From assembly GCA_963662155.1 (NCBI GenBank), contig OY759269.1, positions 5,088,970 through 5,152,969 of the forward strand: a stretch of 64,000 nt of DNA, given 5' to 3'. The position numbers and the translations under genes were made by a program. This DNA comes from Lamellibrachia columna. Lineage: Eukaryota > Annelida > Polychaeta > Sabellida > Siboglinidae. The notes beneath the pieces are model-generated. The model did no database searches, was not told the DNA's origin, and saw nothing but the letters and a program-made list of their open reading frames with translations. Position 1 is the stretch's first letter, and each line of letters starts with the position of its first letter. Positions 23,641 through 34,070 of this stretch are shown here, piece by piece.

Positions 23641-24165
23641 AAGTTGTATTACTGATGATCGTGGTTACATGTTTTTGAATTGTTGTTTGCACCATGGTGG
23701 GAGTAGCTCATGGGTGCAATGTCTTACAATATGACGCACCGTTATGTGCATTGTGTGTTGCATCAACGTATTTTGCAAATTAATACATTTTGACAGCAAA
23801 CGTTTTTGTAGTTGGCTTTGCATAATCATGACTGAACCTCTTGTATGGAATTTTTCATCCACAGTCTATATTTATTTGATTTGGTTTCCTATTTCACATA
23901 TTCCATAATATAATGTTTACTTGTGACATTACGGCATGTGCCGTCGATATTAAAATTTGTACACAAAAAACAAAAACCGAAAACAAGATTTCACTTTCGT
24001 TTTTTTAAACATACTCAGAATAACAACGTCAAGATAAATAATCCGATTAATTGCAGATCTGTTTTTCAAATTACATAGCGAACTTATGGCGGAAATACAA
24101 ATGGATAAACGTTAAAACTGCTAAGACAAAATCGGAAAAGGCTAAAACAATAATAGAGGCACACT
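23641..24165 (+). repeat. Dispersed element family R1, copy C (no array at the central position)
   Basis: Matches 47240-48110 (copy D). Shared strings are TTTGCACCATGGTGGGAGTAG, TGCGTCAACG-like TTGCATCAACGTATTTTGC, GTTGGCTTTGCATAATCATG, and ACATAGCGAAC near 24075. Here the cattgtgtgttg segment is single copy, whereas copy D has eleven. Confidence 0.75.
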
Positions 24166-24167
24166 TC

Positions 24168-24272
24168 CCAACAGTGGCGCAATTCTCCCCACCAGTGGCA
24201 CCACTCTCCCCAACAGTGGCACCATTCTCCCGAACGGTGGCCCCACTCTCCCAAACAGCGTCGCCCCCCCCC
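24168..24272. repeat. Short 21-bp minisatellite, about five degenerate copies
   Basis: Units such as CAACAGTGGCACCATTCTCC. It lies where copy D instead has a short 15-bp repeat (48170-48205). Confidence 0.8.
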
Positions 24273-24294
24273 AGCATGTTGCCACTCTCACACC

Positions 24295-24565
24295 TTGATC
24301 ATAATGACTAAATTCAAGAAACTATATATGTTACAGAAAAAAAGTCATACTTATAACCTTGATTACCATGATGATACATCTGTATTTTTCCACAGCTCAA
24401 AACTACTTAAATTTCATGATTTAATTACATACAAGACTATGATTATACTCTATAAAGCAAATAATCACTCTGTAGATTGTCGTGCACAACACATTATATG
24501 TCGTATGACGTCAGCTATGTCCCTTCAGCAGCAGCAACAGAACACCATACTATGCACAAGTATTA

Positions 24566-24629
<64 letters not shown>

Positions 24630-24660
24630 GAATAAACTTTCATTCATTCATATTAAATTC
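24295..24660 (+). mobile_element. LINE C-terminal remnant ending in (TTG)n
   Basis: The translation TSVFFHSSKLLKFHDLITYK followed by MIILYKANN matches the C-terminal domain of jockey-superfamily RTs (LF..LkiLkf.Dl...k.m.fmyK..N). A (TTG)n run at 24569-24629 and AATAAACTTTCATTCATTC follow, resembling a LINE or SINE tail. Confidence 0.6.
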
Positions 24661-24935
24661 AAAATGGACAGTAACGAAACGACATGCATAAGTGGTTGGC
24701 TAGGCAACGCGATTGTTGTTACGTCATGACAGCTGTGCACCTGACCGCGTAACATAGTTTCAAATAAAAACAAACGTTTTTGTGTTCCTAGACAATTTAG
24801 CGCCCCTAGTGGGGAGTTTGCAATAGGGAAACAACATGCCAAGTTTACATTTCAAAAATAAATAAAATTATTTCCTGCGCACTCACCTCGGCCACTCTTC
24901 GTATTACGTATAATCTAATACATGACGCATTATCA
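24655..24935 (+). repeat. Dispersed repeat R3, copy 1
   Basis: About 280 bp homologous to 36172-36512. Shared strings include CATGCATAAGTGGTTGGCTA, TAGCGCCCCT and ATACATGACGCATTATC. Confidence 0.8.
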
Positions 24936-25169
24936 GCTTAAAGAGCGATTTTACCACCCGACAATCTTCACACATTTTGTAAAAAAAGTTTTCCACATTT
25001 CTACCATGAACGTTAATACAACAAAAACAGAGTTACATTATGTCGTACAACAGTTAATCAGTAATCCTGTACCTCCATTCTTTTTAGGTGGATGATATTA
25101 CACAGTTATCCGATAAATTTGTTACTGAAACGGTATGCAGAAACGAAAACGTGAAAATAACTAATGCAG

Positions 25170-25500
25170 CAATTTACAGTGCATCGACTGAAAAACGGGT
25201 TATCAAAGAACAGATAAACGAGACATGACAGCGAAAAGGGGGCTGATCAAAGCGGAAGATGCCCCGCGATAGTTACGCCCCCTGGAGGAAGCGAATGACA
25301 CCGCCGCAGTCGACAACAAACCCAAACACGCGCTTGAAATATTGTTCCTCCATTCTTCGATAATCCGTGTTTTATACAGTAATCAGAACGTTTTTGTGTG
25401 GGAGCTATCTGGTTACACAGTGAATATCTGCACATATCCGTTATTTCAAGTCCGTTGTCGGACACCGTCTAATGGAACCAACTGACCGAGCAACACTGTA
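25170..25500 (+). repeat. Dispersed repeat R2, copy 1
   Basis: Homologous to 28650-28990. Shared strings include GATGCCCCGCGATAGTTA-like sequence, CTTCGATAATCCGTGTTTT and CGGACACCGTCTAATGGAA. No protein is recognised. Confidence 0.8.
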
Positions 25501-26279
25501 ATACGATTCACTTAATCAGTTTGTTTGTCTTACATCCCTCAAAATGTCAAAAGTCTTTTATGCATCACAGCTATAATGTTTGTTCCCTGGTCAATGTATG
25601 TCAGTTAGTGGAAGTCAATGAAATAATAAAACAATAGAAATGTCAAAGTGCATTTATCTAACAGTTATTACTGATGTGATCATGGGCATCTGCGCACCGC
25701 TGAATAAATTTAACCCTTTGCACGTTCTGATTGTAGTAAATGGTTATAAAGTGTATTTTTAATGACAAAATATGATAATGTTATACGTGTACATCTGCTG
25801 TACCACAACAATACACGTGATACATTACACGTATATCACTGATACAATGAGCGACAATAGGATGGTACAACAATTCGCACGCTTCGTTAATCCAGCTAAA
25901 ATCCCTTGTGAAACAAAGTGTGCCGAGACACTGGTATATATCCCACGCAACGTGTCGATGTGAGCTGAGCCGTGTGTACTTCGTGTCACTTGCTGTCTTG
26001 GCCCGTCGTTCAGGAGCAAGGCGCACGCGCCCAAATTGAAAGAGCAATTCAATGAAAGGCCTTTCAATGCCCGTCCGCCAATCAACCAGTCCCCATCCAA
26101 TTAATTTCAAGAAAGCGAAGAATCGATTGATCGTAATAATATTACCATTGGTTAGCCACAGCAACTGTCAAATATATGTTTGAATAGGTCGATTTACCAG
26201 GGATACTAATGTACTCAGCAGCCCTTGACTCGAGAGGATGACAGTAGACAACAACGCGGGCAATTTCTGCTTTTAACTG
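25501..26279. other. Intergenic upstream of receptor 2, nothing recognised
   Basis: Unique, non-repetitive sequence with no convincing coding frame. It could contain distal regulatory sequence or a 5'UTR exon of receptor 2. Confidence 0.4.
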
Positions 26280-26585
26280 ACATCTCAGGGTTCGAGAATG
26301 CCACGAAGAGCCGGTGTCTGGAGACACGCCCCTTTTTACGTCAGTCATCGCGTAGGAGGCGGTATCGGCCTTGGGTATGAGTGACAACGGGGATCTGACA
26401 ACAAGCGTTGGTAGAATCGGCGTTGTTCTCAGTACGCCACGTCTCCGCCGCACCCAGCTGGATTCCCGTGTGTTTATGTCGACGAACTTTGACGCTTCAC
26501 TTCAGTCTGCCGCTTGTGTCTTCTCTTTCCAGCACAGTTTGTGTTTGTGTTTGTGGTCAGCGAGTATCACGTGATTGCTACGAGG
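26280..26585 (+). promoter_or_regulatory. Conserved upstream block of receptor 2
   Basis: Diverged counterpart of 5038-5365. It keeps GGAGACACGCCC, TACGTCA (26337-26343), GTCATCGCG, CTCCGCCG, the acceptor-like TTCTCTTTCCAGCACAG (near 26521-26537) and CACGTGATTGCTACGA (from 26568) directly before the ATG. Retention of these strings while the rest drifted suggests function. Confidence 0.55.
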
Positions 26586-27719
26586 ATGGCAGGACATGTA
26601 AACAGCTCGTGGAATATGTCGGATGACGATGTCTACTTTGCGCTTCGACATAGCTGCCACCTCTACTCATTCATCGTCTACACCGTCATCATCGGAACGC
26701 TCGTCGTTGTTGGCGTCATCGGCAACAGCTTCGCTTTCGTAGTCTTCTGGAAGGACGACATCAAGACGTCGACGTCGTTTCTCTTCCAGGGCCTGTCGCT
26801 CATCGACTCAACCCTGTTACTTACGGCTATTCCACTCTACTCGATCCAATCATTCGTCGTCTACACTGGCTGGCTGCAGGGTTACTGGGCAATAGACCCC
26901 TACGTATCCGTATACGGGTTGCCTCTGACTCGAACGGCTCATGCGGCCTCGATATGGGTGACCGTACTGATCGCCGTCAACCGATACATCGCCGTGTGTT
27001 TACCGTATAAGGCGTCGCGATTGTGCACCGTTTTGAAGGCGAAGAAACAACTGGCCGTCGTGCTTCTCTTAGCTATCCTGTATAACATCCCAGCGTTTAC
27101 AATGTACCGCGTCGCATACACTGCATACAACGGTACGACGTACCCGACAGTCGCTCGTAACTGGAAGTTCGCATCGGAGAAGCTGTACGGCACATTCTCC
27201 ATATTGTTTTTCATATCGCATTTCATATTCCTTCTGGTCCTGCCCATTCTCATCCTGGCGGTGCTGACCATTCGCCTGATCAAAGCGCTGAAGGCGATCC
27301 GCCGTAAGCGGATGGAGATGCTGAGTCTGCGCCAGCAGCAGGACAACAGTGTCACATTAGTTCTCGTAATCGTCGTCATCGTCTTCATCATCTGCCAGGT
27401 GCCGGCGCTCGTTGCCCATGTGATATTGGTCATGGCTCCGATCGAGACGAGAAGCTGCGGCCATTTCTATTTCTATCTACAGGACATCGCTAACATGCTC
27501 ATCATACTTAATTCGGCCGTCAACTTCGTCATCTACGCCCTCTTCAACAAACGATTCCGATATGTGCTGACTCAAACCGTGTGCACGTGGTGCGTGTTGA
27601 CAGACGACAGGCAGAACTGCAAGTCGACGGATAGGAGTCCTGGCACGACCGTCACCAATCGTGTCATGGACAGTCCAGAGAAGGAGAATGACAATAGCGT
27701 CGAAAACACGCGCTTTTAG
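26586..27719 (+). CDS. Class A GPCR, FMRFamide-receptor-like (receptor 2), intronless, 377 aa
   Basis: Paralogue of receptor 1. The first ATG preceded by the conserved CACGTGATTGCTACGAGG block is at 26586, giving MAGHVNSSWNMSDDDVYF. Sequons lie at N6 and N10. TM1 has VIGNSFAFVVF, TM2 has D74, TM3 ends [15 protein letters not shown]2 has YNGTTYPT (sequon), ICL3 has RRKRMEMLSLRQQQ, TM6 reads FIICQVPALV (Cys-x-x-Pro retained, unlike receptor 1) and TM7 has NSAVNFVIYALFNKRF. The C-terminus SPEKENDNSVENTRF parallels receptor 1. Receptor 1 has Cys at 110 and 175; here both positions are changed (Tyr110, Arg175). The frame is intact and expected motifs are present, so it is probably functional; the ligand is unknown. 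Confidence 0.9.
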   Translation: MAGHVNSSWNMSDDDVYFALRHSCHLYSFIVYTVIIGTLVVVGVIGNSFAFVVFWKDDIKTSTSFLFQGLSLIDSTLLLTAIPLYSIQSFVVYTGWLQGYWAIDPYVSVYGLPLTRTAHAASIWVTVLIAVNRYIAVCLPYKASRLCTVLKAKKQLAVVLLLAILYNIPAFTMYRVAYTAYNGTTYPTVARNWKFASEKLYGTFSILFFISHFIFLLVLPILILAVLTIRLIKALKAIRRKRMEMLSLRQQQDNSVTLVLVIVVIVFIICQVPALVAHVILVMAPIETRSCGHFYFYLQDIANMLIILNSAVNFVIYALFNKRFRYVLTQTVCTWCVLTDDRQNCKSTDRSPGTTVTNRVMDSPEKENDNSVENTRF

Positions 27720-28493
27720 GTGCGTATATCGGATGGTCTCTGTCGTTACGGATATAGCTCCTTGATGTACCATGGCTCTTTGATGTAACCGTAAGAACAG
27801 CCGTGACAATGTACAGTCGATACAGTTATAGCTATGTGTATAGTTGACAACGTTGGGTGTGGACAATGCGAGGACACTGTGTCAAAATCAAATTGTTTTA
27901 TCAGTGTTGTTGTGCATTGTACGGATCTCAACTATGGCCACTGTGGCATGACAGTGTTAACCAGATATGAATACAGTGGCGTAATGCTTTGCACAAGGTA
28001 TGTAACCTCCCACATGGCTCGCACAGAGAATTAATATTATTAATTGCTGAATGTGCACCTTTAGGTGTTGCTTTGGTTGCATAACGTTTTACAGAACAGT
28101 AGCCTTGTCAGAAAACATGGTTGTTAATCATAAGGCAAATACCATGACATTTGCTTACAGGTCCAGTATGTCCCAGATTGTAACACACATTACGACCAAA
28201 TATAACGTGACACATCATGAACTATTGCATAGGCATATGAGTACTATTTAGTATACAGGTTAAGAAATGTGAGATATAGGGTAAATGCTGCACACTATGA
28301 CTTCGCAAATACGATTTGTGAATTATTCGTAGTGAAAAAATTTAATAATGACGCTGTCTTAAATAAGTAAGAATGTAATACTGTGAATTCATATCTAGCC
28401 ACAATATAATTTGTTTTCTAACTGATGTTTCTTATAAGGAACTTTATAATTTGATTAATATGTACATGTTTGTGGATCTTGAGTTCGAATAAA
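27720..28493 (+). other. Probable 3' untranslated region of receptor 2
   Basis: Shares GTTACGG-A-ATAGC-type strings and GACAACGTTGGGT with the receptor 1 3' flank and ends with AATAAA at 28488-28493, 769 nt after the stop. Confidence 0.5.
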
Positions 28494-28499
28494 GATGGC

Positions 28500-28640
28500 A
28501 ATAATAATAATTGCAATCGAACATTGAGACTCTGAACCCCATATTTGGCTTTCAGCTTTCCGCCTGTTTATTAAAAAAAGCATAGATGTTATCTTGCATT
28601 ATGTAGATCCACAGGACTAATATAACACATTATTAACAGT
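28500..28640 (+). repeat. Partial copy of dispersed segment R5
   Basis: Resembles 46590-46690 (GCAATCGAACATTGAG-like string, CTCTGAACCCCAT, TTATCTTGCAT). Confidence 0.5.
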
Positions 28641-28649
28641 ACACCGAGT

Positions 28650-28990
28650 GCATGCGGATTACAAAAAAATGGTTTATCGAAGAACGGATAAATGAAACTT
28701 GACTACGGAAAAGGGCTGATAAATGCAGAAAATGCCCCGCGATAGTTATTCCCCCTGGATGAAGCTAATGACATCGGCCCAGTTGACAACAAACCCGAAC
28801 ACGGGCTTGAAATCAAGTTTGTCCGTTCTTCGATAATCCGTGTTTTCTTCAGTAATCTGAATGTTTTTGTGTGGGATATATCTGGTTACACATTAACTGT
28901 CAACATTTATCCGTTGTTTCAAGTGTCCGTTTCCGGACACCGTCTAATGGAATCAACTGATCGAGTAACACGGTAAGACGATTCACTTAG
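28650..28990 (+). repeat. Dispersed repeat R2, copy 2
   Basis: Matches 25170-25500 at roughly 85 percent by eye. Its right end is caught up in the 87-bp array. Confidence 0.8.
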
Positions 28991-29189
28991 CCCAACGGTT
29001 CTCAACATGGGGAACGTTTCCGGACACCGTCTAATGGAATCAACTGATCGAGTAACACGGTAAGACGATTCACTTAGCCCAACGGTTCTCAACATGGGGA
29101 ACGTTTCCGGACACCGTCTAATGGAATCAACTGATCGAGTAACACGGTAAGACGATTCACTTAGCCCAACGGTTCTCAACATGGGGAAC
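28929..29189. repeat. 87-bp tandem repeat, three copies
   Basis: GTTTCCGGACACCGTC starts units at 28929, 29016 and 29103. Each unit joins the R2 right end to GGTTCTCAACATGGGGAACG, which resembles a hAT terminal sequence. The frame is open because 87 is divisible by three. Confidence 0.92.
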
Positions 29190-29450
29190 GCCTACTCCCG
29201 ATGGTACGTCATAGGTTTTCCAGGGGGTAGGCGGAGGGTTGGCTGAAGCTAAGGTTACGACGTGCAATGGTAAAAAAAATGTTCGATTTATGCGGTCGAC
29301 GAAGAAGAAATTGTGTTTCTGTAATACTATCAAATTCACACAAAACATAGTCCTTTCAAACAAATATTCGACGCTGTTAGAAAACGTCGTGATACAAGTC
29401 CATCGATTGCTATTCTCGAAGGAGCTACAGTTTTCCCAGTAAATATAGTT
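29168..29450. mobile_element. Possible hAT-like remnant
   Basis: Begins near CAACGGTTCTCAACATGGGG, similar to the hAT terminal pattern CAGTGGTTCTCAAxxTGGGG. It includes GCCTACTCCC pairing with GGGGGTAGGC. The other end and target duplication were not identified. Confidence 0.3.
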
Positions 29451-29573
29451 CGTTGTTGCTCTCCTCTTCATCCGTGCAGTCCGGGGTGAGGCTGGAACCG
29501 TCAATTATTTTCCCTTTCTTCTTCATCACTAGTTCCGTTTCACTGCCGTGTCCACCACCCATCTCTACTCACC

Positions 29574-30288
29574 CCTATCCCTCGCTCTCATTCTCCACTC
29601 CCCCTATCCCTCGCTCTCATTCTCCACTTCCCCCTATCCCTCGCTCTCATTCTCCACTCCCCCTATCCCTCGCTCTCATTCTTTACTCCCCCCTATCCCT
29701 CGCTCTCATTCTCCACTCCCCCCTATCCCTCGCTCTCATTCTCCACTCCCCCCTATCCCTCGCTCTCATTTTCCACTCCCCCATCCCTCGCTCTCATTCT
29801 CCACTCCCCCTATCCCTCGCTCTCATTCTCCACTCCCCCCTATCCCTCGCTCTCATTCTCCACTCCCCCCTATCCCTCGTTCTCATTCTCCACTCCCCCC
29901 ATCCCTCGCTCTCATTCTCCACTCCCCCCTATCCCTCGCTCTCATTCTCCACTCCCCCTATCCCTCGCTCTCATTCTCCACTCCCCCCTATCCCTCGCTC
30001 TCATTCTCCACTCCCCCTATCCCTCGCTCTCATTCTCCACTCCCCCCTATCCCTCGCTCTCGTGCTCCACTCCCCCCTATCCCTCGCTCTCATTCTCCAC
30101 TCCCCCTATCCCTCGCTCTCATTCTCCACTCCCCCATCCCTCGCTCTCATTCTCCACTCCCCCCTATCCCTCGCTCTCATTCTCCACTCCCCCCTATCCC
30201 TCGCTCTCATTCTCCACTCCCCGCTATCCCTCGCTCTCATTCTCCACTCCCCCCTATCCCTCGCTCTCATTCTCCACTCCGCTCCCAC
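29574..30288 (-). repeat. About 30-bp minisatellite (some 24 copies) derived from a LINE C-terminus
   Basis: Units carry CCCTCGCTCTCATTCTCCAC with variable C runs (27-31 bp). On the minus strand the unit encodes EWRMRARDRG. This is in frame with, and a natural part of, the C-terminus of the adjacent RTE-like RT (KRDLAGVGAEWRMRARDRG), so the array grew from that coding sequence. Unit-length variation puts the outer copies out of frame. Confidence 0.92.
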
Positions 30289-30455
30289 TCCCGCCAAATC
30301 TCTCTTCAAGCAGTCCTCCCATCTCAGTCTCGGTCTTCCTCTTCTCCTTCTACCCTCTACTCTAAGCACACCCGCATTCGTCGTCAACCGTACCCCTTCC
30401 ATTCTTTCTACATGCCCAACCAACATTAGCCGGCACCTCACTAGGTTCTCTACTA

Positions 30456-30513
<58 letters not shown>

Positions 30514-31310
30514 CAACTTCCTCCTGCAGCATCACCATTTTGCTTGTCTATTCTTTCACTCCCGCAAATCTCCTTACCCAGTTATTCTCGCAAACTTGCA
30601 GTTTCTCTTGTTGTTTTTCTGTCATCGCCATGGTTTCTAGGCCGTGTAGGTGGGCTGGTGTTATGCATGAGCTAAGCACCTTCCCTTTTAGCTTCCGAGA
30701 TATATGCCTATCTGCGATCACCCCTTGAACTTTCCTCCACGCACTCGCCCCAGCTTGTATTCTTCTGCGAGTGTCCGTCTCCGTGCTGCCGTCCCCGCAA
30801 ACCGCTCCAGCCAAATATACAAATCTGTCTCTTTGGTTCAGTTTCTTTCCATCCAATCTTATATCTAGATATTTGTTGCTGCCCGATCCAAAGCACCTCC
30901 ACGCTTCTCTAGACTTACTCTCAGTCCGTGTCTTCCACTCTACCAATCGTTCTTGGAGGCCTGCCTCACTGTCCGCAACTAATGCCAGGTTATCTGCATA
31001 TATCAACTGGCGGAGAGTGTCCCTCGTGATCGTACTCGCTTTCCTATTGATCACCTCCACTACTACGATGAACAACAGTGGGCTTGGCGTACTCCCCTGT
31101 CCTGAATTCCTCCGATATTCCCGATTCCGCACACTACCTTATCTCTTCATATGTGCCTTCGACCATCCACATCTCCGCCTCTGAGAAGCCCATCCACCTC
31201 ACTGTGGTCATGGCCATCTCTCTCAGAACTGTGTCGTATGCCTTTTCAAAGTCTATGCCATATTATCCTGTCCATCCAGTCCCTTTTCCACCAGTTGTCA
31301 CAGAGTGAAC
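30289..31310 (-). mobile_element. RTE-like LINE reverse transcriptase fragment, decayed
   Basis: Minus-strand pieces in order: GIDFEKAYDTVLREMA (near 31230), VEVINRKAST and LIYADNLALVADS (the catalytic motif reads YADN, not YADD), LDGKKLNQRDRFVYLAGAV, RRRIQAGASAWRKVQGVIADRHISRKLKGKVLSS (given here only as key parts) and CENNWVRRFAGVK. A (TC)n run (30452-30508) replaces a short segment, then RCRLMLVGHVERM and GRRRRGRPRLRWEDCLKRD. The N-terminal part is missing upstream of about 31310. Confidence 0.85.
30452..30508. repeat. (TC)n microsatellite inside the LINE fragment
   Basis: About 55 bp of CT dinucleotide disrupting the RT thumb coding sequence. Confidence 0.95.
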
Positions 31311-31600
31311 ACCCCACCCCGTCCTCTTCGTATACAGTGAAGAAGTAACTGTGGACCCATTTCATGCCCACCGGTCATGGCCAACAACAAGCCAGTGATT
31401 CTAACAAAAGGAGCTGCAGCCACTAGCAATGAACCAAACCTGTCATCGATCGCTGAGGACATAAATAATTTAGAAACGAAACTGAAGAAAAATTCCTCAC
31501 GTTTGAAAAGACCGTGTCTGACTCGGGACCTTTTGCGATGAGATAAATGCCAGCAGTGAACCAATTTAGAGCCGGCTACGGGCCGTAGAGCGCCGACCTG
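31311..31600. other. Intergenic, nothing recognised
   Basis: No coding frame or repeat match supported. Confidence 0.4.
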
Positions 31601-32632
31601 TGGACTCAGTACCCATCAGACATGGGGCAATTAACTTGAAAAGGTAATTAATTAAATTACCATTAACTCAGAAATGTTCCAGTTAAATGAAATTAAATTA
31701 ATCTCACACATTTCTCAGGTCAATTAAATTAAATGAACCTCCCAAATTCTTCAATTAAATTGAATGAACAATTAACTTTAATTCAATTAACAATTAATTT
31801 ATATTTTGGTGGAAATGCAGAATACATTCATATGTCACTGTTTTTTGTAAGTCTAAACACTTGATACAAGTCATCATTGAAATAATAATATGCTAATTGT
31901 TATTTACACATCTTATAACAGTTCTAAAATCACAAGTAGGTTCGTAAACGTTGCCGTCACGATAGTACAGTGTTCATATATATTGATGGAATTACTTTAC
32001 TTATTACATCTGAGGAACATTATTATTATCATCAAACAAATCTGAACATTATTGTTGACTTATAAAAGAAATGTGTTTTGTAACTTTGTTTGGAAAAGAT
32101 TTGCCTAAACAATATTTACATTCCAAGACATTTGTTCATGGGGTATTTGATCACATTTTAAAAGTTGTAGATGTTTGTTAAAATGTTTTTCTGAAAGGAA
32201 TGTAAAGTTGTGGCTGAAGATTTGCAGGGTGTGGAGTTTCCTTCTATATCCAACTACCAAATTAACAAAACCTGGTAATTACATACATAATTTCTATGTA
32301 CCAAGTTGCTATTTATGTAGTGTTTTAATGCTAAATCATTAGGTTTCCCCTTTATACACTAGCGTTTAAATATTTATGCACATTATTATGTATCACTAGA
32401 ACTGGCGTGCTTTTGATTCCAGTTGGCGCTGTAAAAAGATCCCAAACTGAAGCTATTTTACTTTTCTCTGCATGTCATATGCACACTTGCAGATGTACAG
32501 AAAAATATAGATAAATAGTCTAATGCATAGGTCTAATGCATTGATCCACTTGGCTGCAAGTTGCCAAACATGTTTAATTTAGCCAGAGATTTGCAGAAGC
32601 CATCATTTGTCATCAACTTATCACGCTACCGA
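31601..32632. mobile_element. hAT-like non-autonomous element, AT-rich end
   Basis: The left part is a run of TTAAATTAA/AATTAAC motifs (31615-31800). The right part near 32530-32632 (CCACTTGGCTGCAAGTTGCC, ATTTGCAGA, CATCAACTTATCAC) matches the interior of the TSD-flanked element at 50217-51487 (50565-50700). Ends are not resolved. Confidence 0.5.
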
Positions 32633-33085
32633 TAATGTAAACAATACCGATAATCTAGTCAACCATAATGTAGTAATCCAGCTGTGGACATGAATCGAAC
32701 AAGTTCTGACTTCTTTAAACTGTGTTTACAGCTACATTTAATAACTGATAGATAATTATTCATTTATAATGGAAAGTGTTCGACAACTATGATAGTTTGA
32801 CCTACAATGTCGAGGCATAGCCTACACAATACAGAAATCATTAAATTCACTGGTCGTAAACTGCATGACCTCTTGACCTATCATGGGTGCAGTTTGAGTA
32901 GTGTTGATCCCACCATCGTGGCCGGGGCTCCTGCATTGTTGATTGTTGATGCAATGTCTTACCAAAAGATGCACCATTATATCTAACGAGTGTTAATAGT
33001 ATGTTGCGTCAACACGGCAGCAACGTGTGTTATTCAAATCAACCCGGCTTGACAGGAAGTGTTTTGTAGTTGGCTTTGCATAATC

Positions 33086-33430
33086 ATGGCAGCCCCTCTT
33101 CAATGGAACTGGGCATTAACAGTGCATCTTTGTTTGATCTTGTTTGTGTATTTATCTTCAGGTATTAATCCTATAATACAATGTTTCCTGTGTGGCACAA
33201 AGAGTCCGTGCATGTGTGGCACAAAGAGTCCGTGCATGTGTGGCACAAAGAGTATGTGCATGTGTGGCACAAAGAGTCCGTGCATGTGTGGCACAAAGAG
33301 TCCGCGCATGTGTGGCACAAAGAGTCCGTGCATGTGTGGCACAAAGAGTATGTGCATGTGTGGCACAAAGAGTCCGTGCATGTGTGGCACAAAGAGTCCG
33401 TGCATGTGCGTTATGTTCCCTTTCGTGTAA
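33086..33430 (+). CDS. Putative small secreted Cys-rich repeat ORF (copy B), 114 aa
   Basis: The ATG at 33086 encodes MAAPLQWNWAL, a hydrophobic leader (TVHLCLILFVYLSSG), INPIIQCFL and nine CGTKSPCM-type octapeptides (variants CGTKSMCM and CGTKSPRM), ending CVMFPFV. This is the undisturbed version of the frame interrupted in copy A. By eye the leader differs by one residue (Ser to Leu), too little divergence to judge selection. Copies C and D keep a shorter similar start (MTEPLVWNFSSTVY, MTESLVWDFT) but are stopped early. It may be an accidental ORF within a mobile element; if translated it would be a short secreted Cys-rich peptide. Confidence 0.3.
   Translation: MAAPLQWNWALTVHLCLILFVYLSSGINPIIQCFLCGTKSPCMCGTKSPCMCGTKSMCMCGTKSPCMCGTKSPRMCGTKSPCMCGTKSMCMCGTKSPCMCGTKSPCMCVMFPFV
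33190..33405. repeat. 24-bp minisatellite, nine copies (copy B)
   Basis: Same unit as 11541-11780, with AGTATG for AGTCCG in two units. Confidence 0.96.
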
Positions 33431-34070
33431 CAATTCGCAGTCAGAGTGATAAAGAAAAACAAACGTTTACAGTTCTTTACGCTTGTTTCAAGTTTCGAGC
33501 CGTCGTAGTGGCTTTAACACTTTTAAACTTCTAAAACAAATGTGCGTGGGCTGAGCGTTGTGTCGCACGTCTTCGTTCTGGTGCTCAACTTTCACTCAAG
33601 TGTTGAAAATAAGACTTGTTGATATTCCGGCACTTAGTAAGTATTGTAGTTTCAGCACTGGAAATAGATTACTAAGTGTTGACTCAACCTTTTGCAGCGT
33701 TGGAATTATAATAATTAATTATTATTATTATTAAATGTAAACTTTTGGTTGTTAACATCATATGGACGCCTATGTGACGCCTGGTGTTACTGCTGCCCAA
33801 CTAAGTGCTCCACGTCTGAACACAGCTCCTCCCGCGCTCGGTCCTGGTATTGCACGTTCTGCAAATTGAGATGCCCCTTGATGTTAACTAGATAGGTCAG
33901 CGACTTCCAATATTTCTGCACCGTTCAGCTTCCAGAAAACGCTAATCACATATCTCAGTTCGCACGCGCGGCGTAGCATGGCAACTCTCCACTTCGCCAG
34001 AGCGCTCTGCGTTGTTGTCAATGCGATATCGGTATTGTGCAATTATATCGACCGGAAGGTGATGGAATTG

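Larger units (their letters stand above)
32640..34070 (+). repeat. Dispersed element family R1, copy B (intact array, no CR1)
   Basis: Uninterrupted counterpart of copy A: left part, 24-bp array (33190-33405) and right part. It begins among ACCGATAAT motifs like other R1 copies and ends near CGGTATTGTGCAATTATATCG. Confidence 0.8.
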
